The notes under the pieces were generated by a model that saw nothing but the letters and a program-made list of their open reading frames with translations, made no database searches and was not told the DNA's origin. The translations under genes and the position numbers were made by a program. Of a DNA stretch of 9,992 bases, positions 1 to 6,557 are shown piece by piece; the first letter of the stretch is position 1; each line of letters starts with the position of its first letter. This DNA comes from Chloroflexota bacterium (GTDB lineage: Bacteria > Chloroflexota > Limnocylindria > Limnocylindrales > CSP1-4). The stretch lies in assembly GCA_021789355.1 (NCBI GenBank), contig JAJYJR010000175.1, positions 1 to 9,992 on the forward strand. The letters are read 5' to 3'.

Positions 1-2
1 CG

Positions 3-398
3 GTGGTCGGCGTATCATCAACGGCGGCGTGCGACCAGGGTTGCACGCCCGGGTACTGGAAGAACCACACCGACGCCTGGGTGACGTACACACCGAACCA
101 GACGCTTCTGAGTGCCGGCTTCGTCGTCCCGGATGAGCTGTCGGCGTTCGGCAACGAGAAGCTGATCGACGCGCTGCAGGGGGGTGGCGGTCGCGGTCTC
201 GATGGCGCGGCACGGATCCTTCTGCGCGCGGGTGTGGCAGCCTTGCTCAACTCGGTGGCCTTCCCGTACCCGCACTTCGTCAACACGTCGGTTGTCATGT
301 CCGACATGAACACGGTGCTGGCCAGCCTCGACCGGCAGACGATGCTCAACGAGGCCGCCGAGTACGACGGCTACAACAGCATGGGCTGCCCGTACTAG
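3..398 (+). CDS. C-terminal part of a secreted protein with a CTPGYWKNH motif (5' end outside window)
   Basis: The frame is open to the left edge, so the 131 visible residues are probably the end of a longer protein. The GTG at position 3 is simply the first possible start codon and has no visible ribosome binding site. Near the beginning lies the motif CTPGYWKNH. From general knowledge, this short Cys-Pro-Gly-Tyr-Trp-Lys-Asn-His motif recurs near the C-terminal end of bacterial exported surface proteins, often after Ig-like or adhesin repeats. Three Cys residues (in ACDQGCTPGYW and in the terminal MGCPY) could form disulfides, which fits export. No catalytic motif is recognised. The gene converges on the Wzz-type gene across a hairpin, so it belongs to a different transcription unit. 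The coding call is good. The function is unknown beyond probable surface or extracellular location. Confidence 0.7.
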   Translation: MVGVSSTAACDQGCTPGYWKNHTDAWVTYTPNQTLLSAGFVVPDELSAFGNEKLIDALQGGGGRGLDGAARILLRAGVAALLNSVAFPYPHFVNTSVVMSDMNTVLASLDRQTMLNEAAEYDGYNSMGCPY

Positions 399-412
399 CC
401 GGAACTGTCGCT

Positions 413-442
413 CCCCGGGGGCAGGGCACCATGCCCCTGGGG
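413..442. terminator. Hairpin between convergent genes, likely bidirectional terminator
   Basis: Arms 413-423 and 432-442 form an 11-bp stem, all Watson-Crick except one G-T pair, with an 8-nt loop. It lies 15 bp after the stop of the plus-strand gene and 12 bp beyond the stop of the minus-strand gene. No T-tract follows on either strand, so this is a GC-type terminator inferred from position and stem strength. Confidence 0.55.
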
Positions 443-453
443 CAACCATCTGA

Positions 454-1095
454 TCAACGGCTGATCCGCGACTGACTGGATGCGACATCGGCCGTCGCCG
501 AAGCCTTGCTCGCGGCGATCCGCCGGTCCCGGACAGGCATGAGGAGCGCTGCGGCGAGCCCAAGGGCAAGCCCGAGCGCGGCCGCGACGACGGTGTTGAG
601 CGCCACGCGTGGTGACGTGGGCTCGAGGTTGGGGAGCGCCGTCTGGACCACCGACGCCAGGCTTGTCGTGTCGGCGCCAGCCGGACGCGCGAAGCTCGTG
701 ATCTCTCCTGCCACCGCGTTCGCGAGAGCGGCCGCGCCAGCCGGACTCGAGGCCGTCGCGGTCACCGTGATGATCGGTTGGCCCACCGGCGCATACACCG
801 CCAGTCGAGTTGCCAGCGCTTCGGGGGTGTCCGGCAGCCCGAGCTCGTCGATCACGCGCCCGAGGACGGGAGTGCTCGTGGCCAGCGCCGCATACGTCTG
901 AGCCAGTTCCTGGTACGCCGAGAGATAGTCGGGCCGCGTCTCTGTCAGTGATCCGACGAGCACCTTCGACTCCGACTGGTACTCGCGGGGCAGCGTGCCC
1001 GACGCCAGGTATGCGCCGCCCGCGGCGATGCCGGCGACAAGCAGGATCAACCAGAGCCGACGCCCGATGATCGCCACCAACCGCCACGTGTCCAT
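454..1095 (-). CDS. Wzz/YveK-type polysaccharide chain-length regulator (no kinase domain)
   Basis: The 213-residue protein has the layout of a polysaccharide co-polymerase. There is a short cytoplasmic N-terminus (MDTWRLV), a first membrane segment at about residues 14-32, a periplasmic or extracellular part, and a second membrane segment at about 166-187. It is preceded by a Pro-rich motif, PNLEPTSPRVALN, typical of this family just before TM2. After TM2 there are only about 25 residues, with no Walker motifs and no Tyr cluster, so the Wzc-type BY-kinase domain is absent, as in YveK/CapA-type proteins. Such proteins set the length of polymer made by a Wzy polymerase or help export it; neither a Wzy nor a Wzx is in this window. 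The reading frame is open 30 codons further upstream, but the ATG at 1095 is preferred because it starts exactly at the usual N-terminal motif and lies 7 bp after the stop of the glycosyltransferase gene, implying co-transcription and probably translational coupling. The ribosome binding site is weak. Confidence 0.85.
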   Translation of the reverse strand: MDTWRLVAIIGRRLWLILLVAGIAAGGAYLASGTLPREYQSESKVLVGSLTETRPDYLSAYQELAQTYAALATSTPVLGRVIDELGLPDTPEALATRLAVYAPVGQPIITVTATASSPAGAAALANAVAGEITSFARPAGADTTSLASVVQTALPNLEPTSPRVALNTVVAAALGLALGLAAALLMPVRDRRIAASKASATADVASSQSRISR

Positions 1096-1102
1096 CGCAC
1101 CG

Positions 1103-2500
1103 TCACTCTCTGTCGGCGGCGGGGCGACGAGCTGCCCCGCCGCCCGGCCGCGCCGCCTCTGCCCGGTCGCGGATTGTCCGCGCATCGGTGTCCGGTGAGC
1201 CCGATTCCAGAGATCGCGCGACTTCCGAAGATCGCGCGACCAGGCGGTCGATCAGCGCCGCGAGGATCTTCCCGGTCCCGACCACGTTGTGCTCGCGCTC
1301 GACGTACGCGCGCCCTGCGGCGCCCATTCGGGCGAGCTCCTCCACCGGCGTGTCGGCGAGCTGCAGGAAGGCGCCCGCGAGGGCATCGGCATCGTCCGGC
1401 CTCACGACGACGCCTGCTTCCGTGGCGGCCACCGGATCGTAGGCGCTCACACAGGCGAACACGACGGGCCTCGCGGCAGCCATGTACTCGAAGAGCTTGT
1501 TGAAGCTGATCCCATATCGGTAGACCGGTGTCGCCGTGGCGTGAACCACCGTTGCGTCGAGACTCCGCAGGATGGTGGGCACGATCTGCTTCGGCACCGC
1601 AGGCGCCAGCGCAACGGCGGCGCTCCCGTCGGCCAGCCGTTCCAGCGACGGCCGCTCCGGTCCGTCCCCTACGCAGACAAGCGCGATCCGTCCCGGGGCA
1701 CGCGCCTCCGCGATGGTGGCGGCCCGCACGAGAACACTGACCGCGTTGACTCGGCCGAGCGAGCCGACATATCCGAACACGAAGCGCCCGTCGGCGCGCA
1801 TTGACTCGATCGTTGAGATCGCAGCGCGGTGCTGCCCCGCGGTCTGCAGGGCGCCAAACCTCTCCGCGTCGAAGACCGCGAGATCGACGCCGTTCGGCAG
1901 GTAGACCACGTGATCGACGGGCAGGCCGCGCTCCAAGAGATACGCCCGGAGCCCGGGCAGGAGCGCGATGACGACCGACGCGCGGCGGACGAGGAATGCC
2001 TCGATCCCGCGCAGGAGTCGCTCTCCGGCCGATCCCTCGCGGAGGGCGCCGAGGTCCACGAGCGTCTGGGGCCAGAGGTCACGGATCTCGAACAGGAAAT
2101 GTGCGTGACGGAGCCGCGCGGCGATCCAGCCGCCGAGAGCCGCGAAAGGATGAACGGTCGAGCCGATCACGACGTCCGGTGCGGGGAACCGGGTCTGGAC
2201 GACGAGGAAGGCGGCCAGGAACGTGAGCATGTTCACCTGGCGGCGCCAGTTGTTCCCACGATAGGGGAACGTGCGGACCCAGACGAACTGCACACCCTGG
2301 TACGAGGCGGTCCGGTAGAGCTGCCCGCGCGCAAGGCGTTCCTCGCGGCCGGTGACGTGGCTGAGTCCAGCGGCGAAGATCGTCACGGCCTTCCCGCTTG
2401 CGACGAGCTGCCTTGCGAGGTCGTAGTGGCGCGTGCCCTTGGGGCGATCGGGCGCGTCAGCGTAGTGGTTGACGATCCAGACCCGGCATTGGCTGGGCAC
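1103..2500 (-). CDS. GT4-family glycosyltransferase (WbuB-like)
   Basis: This 465-residue protein is a GT-B fold glycosyltransferase of family 4, which moves a sugar from a nucleotide-sugar donor to a lipid-linked glycan in the cytoplasm. The N-terminal Rossmann half starts VWIVNHYADAPDRPKGTRH (about 7-25), the usual start of WbuB-like members, and contains EIRDLWPQ at 138-145. The C-terminal half contains LPNGVD (201-206), FGYVGSLGR (242-250), VGDGPER (277-283) and FNKLFEYMAAARPVV (333-347), the donor-binding segment with its conserved Glu. Residues after about 420 form an Arg/Ala/Glu-rich tail with no recognisable domain, probably disordered. The start is the GTG at 2500, fixed by a GGAGGA box 5 nt upstream; an ATG at 2505 is out of frame. 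The gene is followed after 7 bp by the Wzz-type gene, a two-gene unit of glycan assembly. The family is certain; sugar and linkage cannot be told. Confidence 0.92.
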   Translation of the reverse strand: MPSQCRVWIVNHYADAPDRPKGTRHYDLARQLVASGKAVTIFAAGLSHVTGREERLARGQLYRTASYQGVQFVWVRTFPYRGNNWRRQVNMLTFLAAFLVVQTRFPAPDVVIGSTVHPFAALGGWIAARLRHAHFLFEIRDLWPQTLVDLGALREGSAGERLLRGIEAFLVRRASVVIALLPGLRAYLLERGLPVDHVVYLPNGVDLAVFDAERFGALQTAGQHRAAISTIESMRADGRFVFGYVGSLGRVNAVSVLVRAATIAEARAPGRIALVCVGDGPERPSLERLADGSAAVALAPAVPKQIVPTILRSLDATVVHATATPVYRYGISFNKLFEYMAAARPVVFACVSAYDPVAATEAGVVVRPDDADALAGAFLQLADTPVEELARMGAAGRAYVEREHNVVGTGKILAALIDRLVARSSEVARSLESGSPDTDARTIRDRAEAARPGGGAARRPAADRE

Positions 2501-2505
2501 CCCAT

Positions 2506-2511
2506 TCCTCC
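2506..2511 (-). promoter_or_regulatory. Ribosome binding site GGAGGA of the glycosyltransferase gene
   Basis: GGAGGA on the minus strand lies 5 nt before the GTG at 2500. It decides in favour of this GTG over the out-of-frame ATG at 2505. Confidence 0.8.
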
Positions 2512-2696
2512 GCCGCTCGCTCGGTCACGCGCTCGACGGGGAAACGCCGCTCGTGGGGACGACGCCCGGCTCTCCCGTGCGGTCCTGCGACCTCACCCGA
2601 TCATATCCTTGCCACCAAGGGCCGCCCGGCCCTCGGCCGGCCCGGGTTCGGCCGGACCCAGGTCCCCCGATGGGTGCGTCCGGGCGGGCGCAGATG

Positions 2697-2732
2697 CGAG
2701 AAGGCCGGGCGCGGCAGCGCCCGGCCTTCTCG
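2697..2732 (-). terminator. Perfect 16-bp hairpin, terminator of the secreted-protein gene
   Basis: Arms 2697-2712 and 2717-2732 are perfectly complementary, with a 4-nt loop. The hairpin begins 24 bp beyond the stop of the secreted-protein gene on the minus strand. No T-tract follows. Strength and position argue for a terminator that separates this gene from the glycosyltransferase unit. The remaining 2512-2696 contains only further GC-rich inverted repeats (for example a 6-bp stem, 2637-2642 with 2650-2655). A TATGAT-like hexamer near 2603-2608 on the minus strand has no convincing -35 box, so the glycosyltransferase promoter is not defined. Confidence 0.65.
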
Positions 2733-2755
2733 GGGGGTGATCCCTGCGCCGAGGT

Positions 2756-4879
2756 TCAGCGCAGGTAGAACTGCAGGTCGCTCTCGCCCGGCCGGTCCGC
2801 GAACGCGGTCCAGCCGCTGCCCGAGGTGTACTGCGCCTGTCCGTCAGCGAAGTACGTCGTCGAGCCGTAGCCGTAGTCGAGCCCCTTGCGGATGGGGAAG
2901 ATGGTGTACTGCGTGTCGCTCGCGGTGGAGAGCACGAGCTGGTAGGAGCCGGCCGGCAGGGTGGTGGCCGGGAAGCTGGCCAGCGCCCAGACGGCGCCCC
3001 CGTTGTCGCCGCCGGGGGCGGAGACCGGGATGCTCGAGGCCGGCACGGTGCCCTGCGCGAGGAGGGTGCCCGACGCGGTCTCGAGGCTGAGGGTGAGCGA
3101 GGAGGCGCCGCTCGAGCGGCGCAGACGGACCGCCGCCTGCGAGACCGTGCGGCTGTCCCCCAGGGTGAAGAGCTCGCGGACCTGGTCGGCCCCGCTGATC
3201 GGCTCGTAGTTGTGGATCCACATCTCCATGTAGCCCTGCCCGGCCACCACACCGTTGGCGTAGGTCAGGCTGACGATGGGGGTGTAGTTCTCGCGCGTGG
3301 TCCAGCTGCCCTGGTTCATGAGCAGCGCGAAGTCGGTGTCCGGGAAGCGCGGCTGCTGGGGCTCGATCGTGGACCCGTACACGTACGTGCCGTTGATCGA
3401 GATGAAGTTCACGGTGGGCGCGGGATCGGTGTTGCGGAAGACGATGTGATAGAGCTGGCCCGCGGTGAGCGTGGCCGGGCTGCTGAAGGTGGCCAGTGCG
3501 CCGGCCCCGTGGAGCGAGGCCGCGTTGGGGATGGAGACCTGCGCGAGGACGTGCCCCGAGGGCACGTGGGCGGCGCTCCCGTCATCGGTCTGCACGCTCA
3601 CGTTGAGAGTGCCGCCGGTCCCGCCGGCGTAGCCGGAGACGGTCCCGATCACGTAGAAGCGCACGCTCGTCAGCGCCGCGCTGGTGGTGGCCCGGAACCG
3701 GAAGGCCACCTGTGTGTTCACCCCGCCGCCGTTGGTCCCGCCGACCTGCGTGTTGGCCAGCGTGTCCGCGTTGATCTCCGACCCGTAGAGGCCGCTGCTG
3801 CTCGTCGTCACCGGGGCCGGGGTGCTCGTGGGAGCCGGCGTGGGTGCCTCGGTCGGCGTCGGCGTGGTCACCGGCGTGGGTGCCTCGGTCGGCGTCGGCG
3901 TGGCCACCGGCGTGGGGACCGGCGTCGGCGTGGCCACCGGGACCGGGGCGGTCACCGGCATGGGGATCGGCGTCGCCTCAGGTGTGGGCGCAGGGGTGGA
4001 GACTGGTTCACGATGCGCGTAGCCGCGGCGCACGGACGTTGTCGTCGTGGCCAGCCAGCCCACGATCGCCCCTCCCGAGGCGGTGCTCGAAGCCGCGGTC
4101 TGGATGGTCGCGCCGGGCGTCCTAGTCGACCGGGCGGAGCTCACCGTCCCGCCCCGGAGCGGAGCCTGGCGCCACATCGTGGCGAGCGACTCCGACTTCG
4201 CAAAAAGGGCGCGGAGGTAGTAGACGGGCGACGACACCGGATCGGCGATGACCGCGGACGCTCCCGCTGCCAGGAATCCGGCCGCGGTGTTGTCCGCGCC
4301 ATATCGAACCAGGCGTGCCTGCGAGCTTCCCGTGGCCGCGCGGGCACCGTTGGTGAGGCGGAGGAGAACGACCGCGTTGGGGGCGAGTCGAACCGTGCGA
4401 ATGTACGCCTCACCGTAATACCGGACGCTGGTGCCGTTGGCACCGGTCGTCGGATCCAGCGCGAAGCCGTTCTGGGCTGGGGAGACCGACCCGCCAGTGG
4501 ATGACGAGTAGGACGGGTTTCCGCGGCCGATGTAGACGATCACGGATGCCCCGCTGATCGCGCGCTTCACGCGACTCCAGGTCGCGTTCGGGCTGTAAAC
4601 ACTGACCACGTTGGTGCTGTAACGCTGCGCCTCCCGGGCAACCGCGCCGGCCAGCACGCGGTTCGCCGCGGTCGTTGCTCCGGCCGGGCCCACGACGATC
4701 GCAACCTTGGCTCCTGCGGCCGCAGCCGCAGGAGCCGGAGCGGCCGCATACGACCCGACGGCGAACAGGGCGATCAGGACGGCGACGCCTGCCGCACGGA
4801 GGATGGAGCCACGAGCCGCCCTCTGGGCGACCTTGACGAAGAACAACTGGTGTACGTCCTTTCTACCGGAACACTGCAT
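2756..4879 (-). CDS. Large secreted protein: alpha/beta domain, Pro/Thr linker, two beta-sandwich modules
   Basis: The product has 707 residues from the ATG at 4879. A basic N-terminus and a hydrophobic stretch (about 29-46) followed by an Ala/Pro-rich segment make a signal peptide. Residues about 57-235 form an alpha/beta-looking domain, with AKVAIVVGPAGATT, NVVSVYSPNATW, ASVIVYIGRGN, NGFALDPTTGANG and RLAPNAVVLLRL. From memory this resembles an exported family in Chloroflexota genomes in which the third segment usually reads GHGN; here His is Arg. Residues 293-357 are a Pro/Thr-rich linker (TPTPTEAPTPVTTPT). Residues about 362-545 and 547-707 are two beta-rich modules that look like copies of each other (SVRFYV, LNVSVQT, LAQVSIP and TLTAGQLYHIV compared with AAVRLRR, LTLSLET, LAQGTVP and TLPAGSYQLVL), probably carbohydrate- or surface-binding sandwiches of the DUF4082 kind. 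A TTG at 4846, about 10 nt after AGAAAGGA, is an alternative start giving a shorter, more typical signal peptide; the ATG at 4879 has no ribosome binding site. No LPXTG anchor is present. The enzymatic role, if any, is unknown. Confidence 0.8.
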   Translation of the reverse strand: MQCSGRKDVHQLFFVKVAQRAARGSILRAAGVAVLIALFAVGSYAAAPAPAAAAAGAKVAIVVGPAGATTAANRVLAGAVAREAQRYSTNVVSVYSPNATWSRVKRAISGASVIVYIGRGNPSYSSSTGGSVSPAQNGFALDPTTGANGTSVRYYGEAYIRTVRLAPNAVVLLRLTNGARAATGSSQARLVRYGADNTAAGFLAAGASAVIADPVSSPVYYLRALFAKSESLATMWRQAPLRGGTVSSARSTRTPGATIQTAASSTASGGAIVGWLATTTTSVRRGYAHREPVSTPAPTPEATPIPMPVTAPVPVATPTPVPTPVATPTPTEAPTPVTTPTPTEAPTPAPTSTPAPVTTSSSGLYGSEINADTLANTQVGGTNGGGVNTQVAFRFRATTSAALTSVRFYVIGTVSGYAGGTGGTLNVSVQTDDGSAAHVPSGHVLAQVSIPNAASLHGAGALATFSSPATLTAGQLYHIVFRNTDPAPTVNFISINGTYVYGSTIEPQQPRFPDTDFALLMNQGSWTTRENYTPIVSLTYANGVVAGQGYMEMWIHNYEPISGADQVRELFTLGDSRTVSQAAVRLRRSSGASSLTLSLETASGTLLAQGTVPASSIPVSAPGGDNGGAVWALASFPATTLPAGSYQLVLSTASDTQYTIFPIRKGLDYGYGSTTYFADGQAQYTSGSGWTAFADRPGESDLQFYLR
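3835..3936 (-). repeat. 36-bp tandem repeat encoding the Pro/Thr linker
   Basis: A 36-bp unit occurs at 3835-3870 and again at 3871-3906 with one base difference. A shorter 30-bp relative follows at 3907-3936. Each unit encodes a TPTPTEAPTPVT-like segment of the linker in the secreted protein. The repeats are in frame, so gain or loss of a unit would change linker length by 12 residues without breaking the gene. Confidence 0.85.
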
Positions 4880-4989
4880 GGAAATGCAGCGACGGAGTTG
4901 TGGACCACTCAGCCAGTCAAGCCCTGAAGGCAGGATCGCAGCCGGTAGCCGGCAATGGCATGCGCGCGCCGGGATCAGTACCGGGCCAC

Positions 4990-5012
4990 GCGCGAGACCG
5001 TGCGCGAGACCG
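4990..5012. repeat. Two tandem copies of an 11-bp unit
   Basis: GCGCGAGACCG occurs at 4990-5000 and 5002-5012, separated by one base and followed by the palindrome ACCGCGGT at 5009-5016. It lies in the non-coding region upstream of the secreted-protein gene. It could be a paired protein-binding site or a chance GC-rich duplication; nothing in the sequence distinguishes these. Confidence 0.5.
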
Positions 5013-5385
5013 CGGTCACGCCCTGAACATGCCCGATCAGCAGCCCAAAGGCTGGCTGAGCGGCGATCTTTGGTTGACTCCCTGTACTTGGCGTCCCGGG
5101 CAGGCCGTGGGAGACCTGGCCCGGCACGTGTGGCGGTCGGATCCCGCCGGCCGCCACGGCTGACAAGTCCGGGGACCATACCCCACAACCGGCGAAGCCT
5201 GCCGAAGAAGGGGCCTTCCACCCCGGTGTGCGTTGCAGCGGCATTGCAGCAAGGCCACGGTCTCGGCCACGCCGGAGCCTGGGAATGCCTCGGGTTCGGC
5301 GTGTGGCGCCGCGTCGGCCCGGCCCACATCACCAGGTGTGGTGGTCAACCGGGAGAGTCGACCCGAGGTTGTGCGACGGGACTGG

Positions 5386-5415
5386 AGTGGGCGAACCCGC
5401 AGTGGGCGAACCCAC
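5386..5415 (-). terminator. Tandem 15-bp repeat forming a UUCG-capped hairpin after the FemAB-like gene
   Basis: The 15-bp unit AGTGGGCGAACCC(G/A)C is repeated head to tail at 5386-5400 and 5401-5415. In the minus-strand transcript the copy nearest the stop folds as GUGGG-UUCG-CCCAC (5415-5402), a 5-bp stem with the very stable UUCG tetraloop. It starts 5 nt past the FemAB-like stop codon. The second copy has one mismatch in the stem on this strand. A further inverted repeat follows at 5346-5371. Position suggests a terminator or RNA-stabilising 3' end, without a T-tract. Confidence 0.45.
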
Positions 5416-5420
5416 AGCGG

Positions 5421-6557
5421 TCAACCCGCCGCGGGTGGATCCCGCCGTGCCGCGATCGGTGCCCGGTATGCAGGGAAGAAGCCCTGTTCGACGACCTCGT
5501 CTGGCGGCAGCGCAGCGCGCCGTGCCTCGCTGAGCGCGCGATACCCGGCCTCGTCCAGGATCCAGCGCCCCGTGTGGAACGCATGCCGCCGCGGAGAATA
5601 CCTGCTCTTGAACCAGAAGAGGGAGTCCGTGCGGCTTCCCCGGCCACCGCCCAGATGCAGCACCCGGTTGCCGCGCGCTTCTGCCCAGGCGACGGCATCG
5701 TCGATCAGGACTTTGGTCGGCGACACGGCGTCGGCCGCCGAGTCCGACCCGTGGAGGTACCACTGGGCTATCCCGTCGTAGTCCGTGAAGAGGCCGGCGG
5801 CGACGATCGCCCCCTCGTGTTGCGCAACCAGGAGGTGGACGCGATCACCGACTTCGGCTCGCAGGCGGCGGAAATCGGCCTCATCGAAGAAATAGAACGC
5901 CGCGGCGCCGTTCCGGACCATCGTTTCGCGGTACAGACGGGCGAAGTCCCGGAGTTCCGACCAGTCGCTGCTGTGGTAGGTGGTGACGCCCTTGCGTCTC
6001 ATCGATGCAATCCGCTGGCGCAGGTCGGGAGCGAAAGCCGCCCGCGCGGCCTCCACCCCGAAGCTGAGGTCGATCGAGATCGTCGCGCCCGCCTCGACCA
6101 CGCCGGGCCCGCCGACACCGGGCGGCGCGTCCAGTCCGGACAGGAGCGCGGCGTTCCCAAGGAGCGGATGGAACCGCGTGAACACCGAGACGACGTGTTG
6201 CTGCCGCCACACGTCCACCACCTCGGTCCATGCCTGCGCCAGGAGGGGATCGCCGGGGCCGCAGCCCCAGGCCACCGGTCCGGGGTACCCGTAGACCGAC
6301 GTGACGTCAACCGATCCCGATGCTGGAACTACGGCATTGTCGATGGGGCGAAGGAGGTACGGCCAGGCGAATCCACGGCGATCGTCTCCGACGACCGCAA
6401 GATAGGGCGCCCCGTCACTCGCCGCCGCGTACCGATGGAACGCGGCGGTGTGGAACACGTCGCACCGCGCGGCCACGAGCCAGTGGTCCCAGGCATCCTC
6501 ATTAGGGCGGACGAGGGCCACTGGGAGTCGCCCGTCGCGAAGCCTCCGAGAGTCCAT
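5421..6557 (-). CDS. FemAB-like GNAT_6 acyl/aminoacyl transferase
   Basis: The 378-residue protein matches the FemAB-like/GNAT_6 (BioF2-like) pattern of two tandem GNAT-type halves. The first half covers about residues 15-160 (DVFHTAAFHRYAAA, TSVYGYPGPV). The second covers about 165-325, with LRQRIASMRRKGV, AAFYFFDEADFRRLR, HLLVAQHEGAIVAAGLF, WYLHGSDSA, LHLGGG at 300-305, and DSLFWFKSRYS at 311-321. The LHLGGG and D.LF.FK pair is characteristic of family members found in exopolysaccharide clusters. Classical FemAB enzymes move an amino acid from aminoacyl-tRNA to lipid II; glycan-cluster members more likely acylate or aminoacylate a sugar, but the substrate cannot be read here. The start at 6557 is chosen because GGTGA lies 5 nt upstream and the domain begins soon after. 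In-frame ATGs at 6647 and 6650 would add a low-complexity extension and have no ribosome binding site. The gene is divergent from the PRODH-transferase fusion with 135 bp between starts, suggesting shared control. Confidence 0.83.
   Translation of the reverse strand: MDSRRLRDGRLPVALVRPNEDAWDHWLVAARCDVFHTAAFHRYAAASDGAPYLAVVGDDRRGFAWPYLLRPIDNAVVPASGSVDVTSVYGYPGPVAWGCGPGDPLLAQAWTEVVDVWRQQHVVSVFTRFHPLLGNAALLSGLDAPPGVGGPGVVEAGATISIDLSFGVEAARAAFAPDLRQRIASMRRKGVTTYHSSDWSELRDFARLYRETMVRNGAAAFYFFDEADFRRLRAEVGDRVHLLVAQHEGAIVAAGLFTDYDGIAQWYLHGSDSAADAVSPTKVLIDDAVAWAEARGNRVLHLGGGRGSRTDSLFWFKSRYSPRRHAFHTGRWILDEAGYRALSEARRAALPPDEVVEQGFFPAYRAPIAARRDPPAAG

Larger units (their letters stand above)
4880..5420 (-). 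other. 541-bp non-coding stretch: candidate long 5' leader of the secreted-protein gene
   Basis: No gene was recognised on either strand; the open frames across it are GC-driven and have no domain pattern. It lies between the FemAB-like stop and the secreted-protein start, both on the minus strand. Several inverted repeats are present. One spans 5037-5045 with 5050-5059 (9 bp, one bulge, CAAA loop on the plus strand). Another spans 5096-5104 with 5115-5124 (9 bp, one bulge). Weaker arms lie at 5346-5353 with 5364-5371. A TTGACT hexamer at 4920-4915 on the minus strand resembles a -35 box, but no good -10 follows at 17 bp. I compared the stretch mentally with c-di-GMP, c-di-AMP and cobalamin riboswitch consensuses and found no convincing match. 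Confidence 0.4.

Noticed and set aside
1829..2740. A 303-codon plus-strand open frame across the glycosyltransferase gene
   Set aside because: It is a shadow of the GT4 gene, with no domain pattern and composition typical of an antisense frame.
2593..3252. Alternative minus-strand open frame with Arg/Pro/Ser-rich translation
   Set aside because: It overlaps the 3' end of the secreted-protein gene in another frame; the beta-sandwich sequence in the main frame is clearly the real one.
3835..3936. Short repeated units considered as a CRISPR array
   Set aside because: The units abut without spacers, are in frame, and encode the Pro/Thr linker of a secreted protein.
5037..5124. Possible c-di-GMP riboswitch, suggested by GGGACGCCAAG and ACAGGGAGTCAACC on the minus strand
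   Set aside because: The GGGACGC-like and AGGG..AACC-like pieces are in the wrong order, and the tetraloop-receptor and P1 pairing of GEMM-I could not be built.
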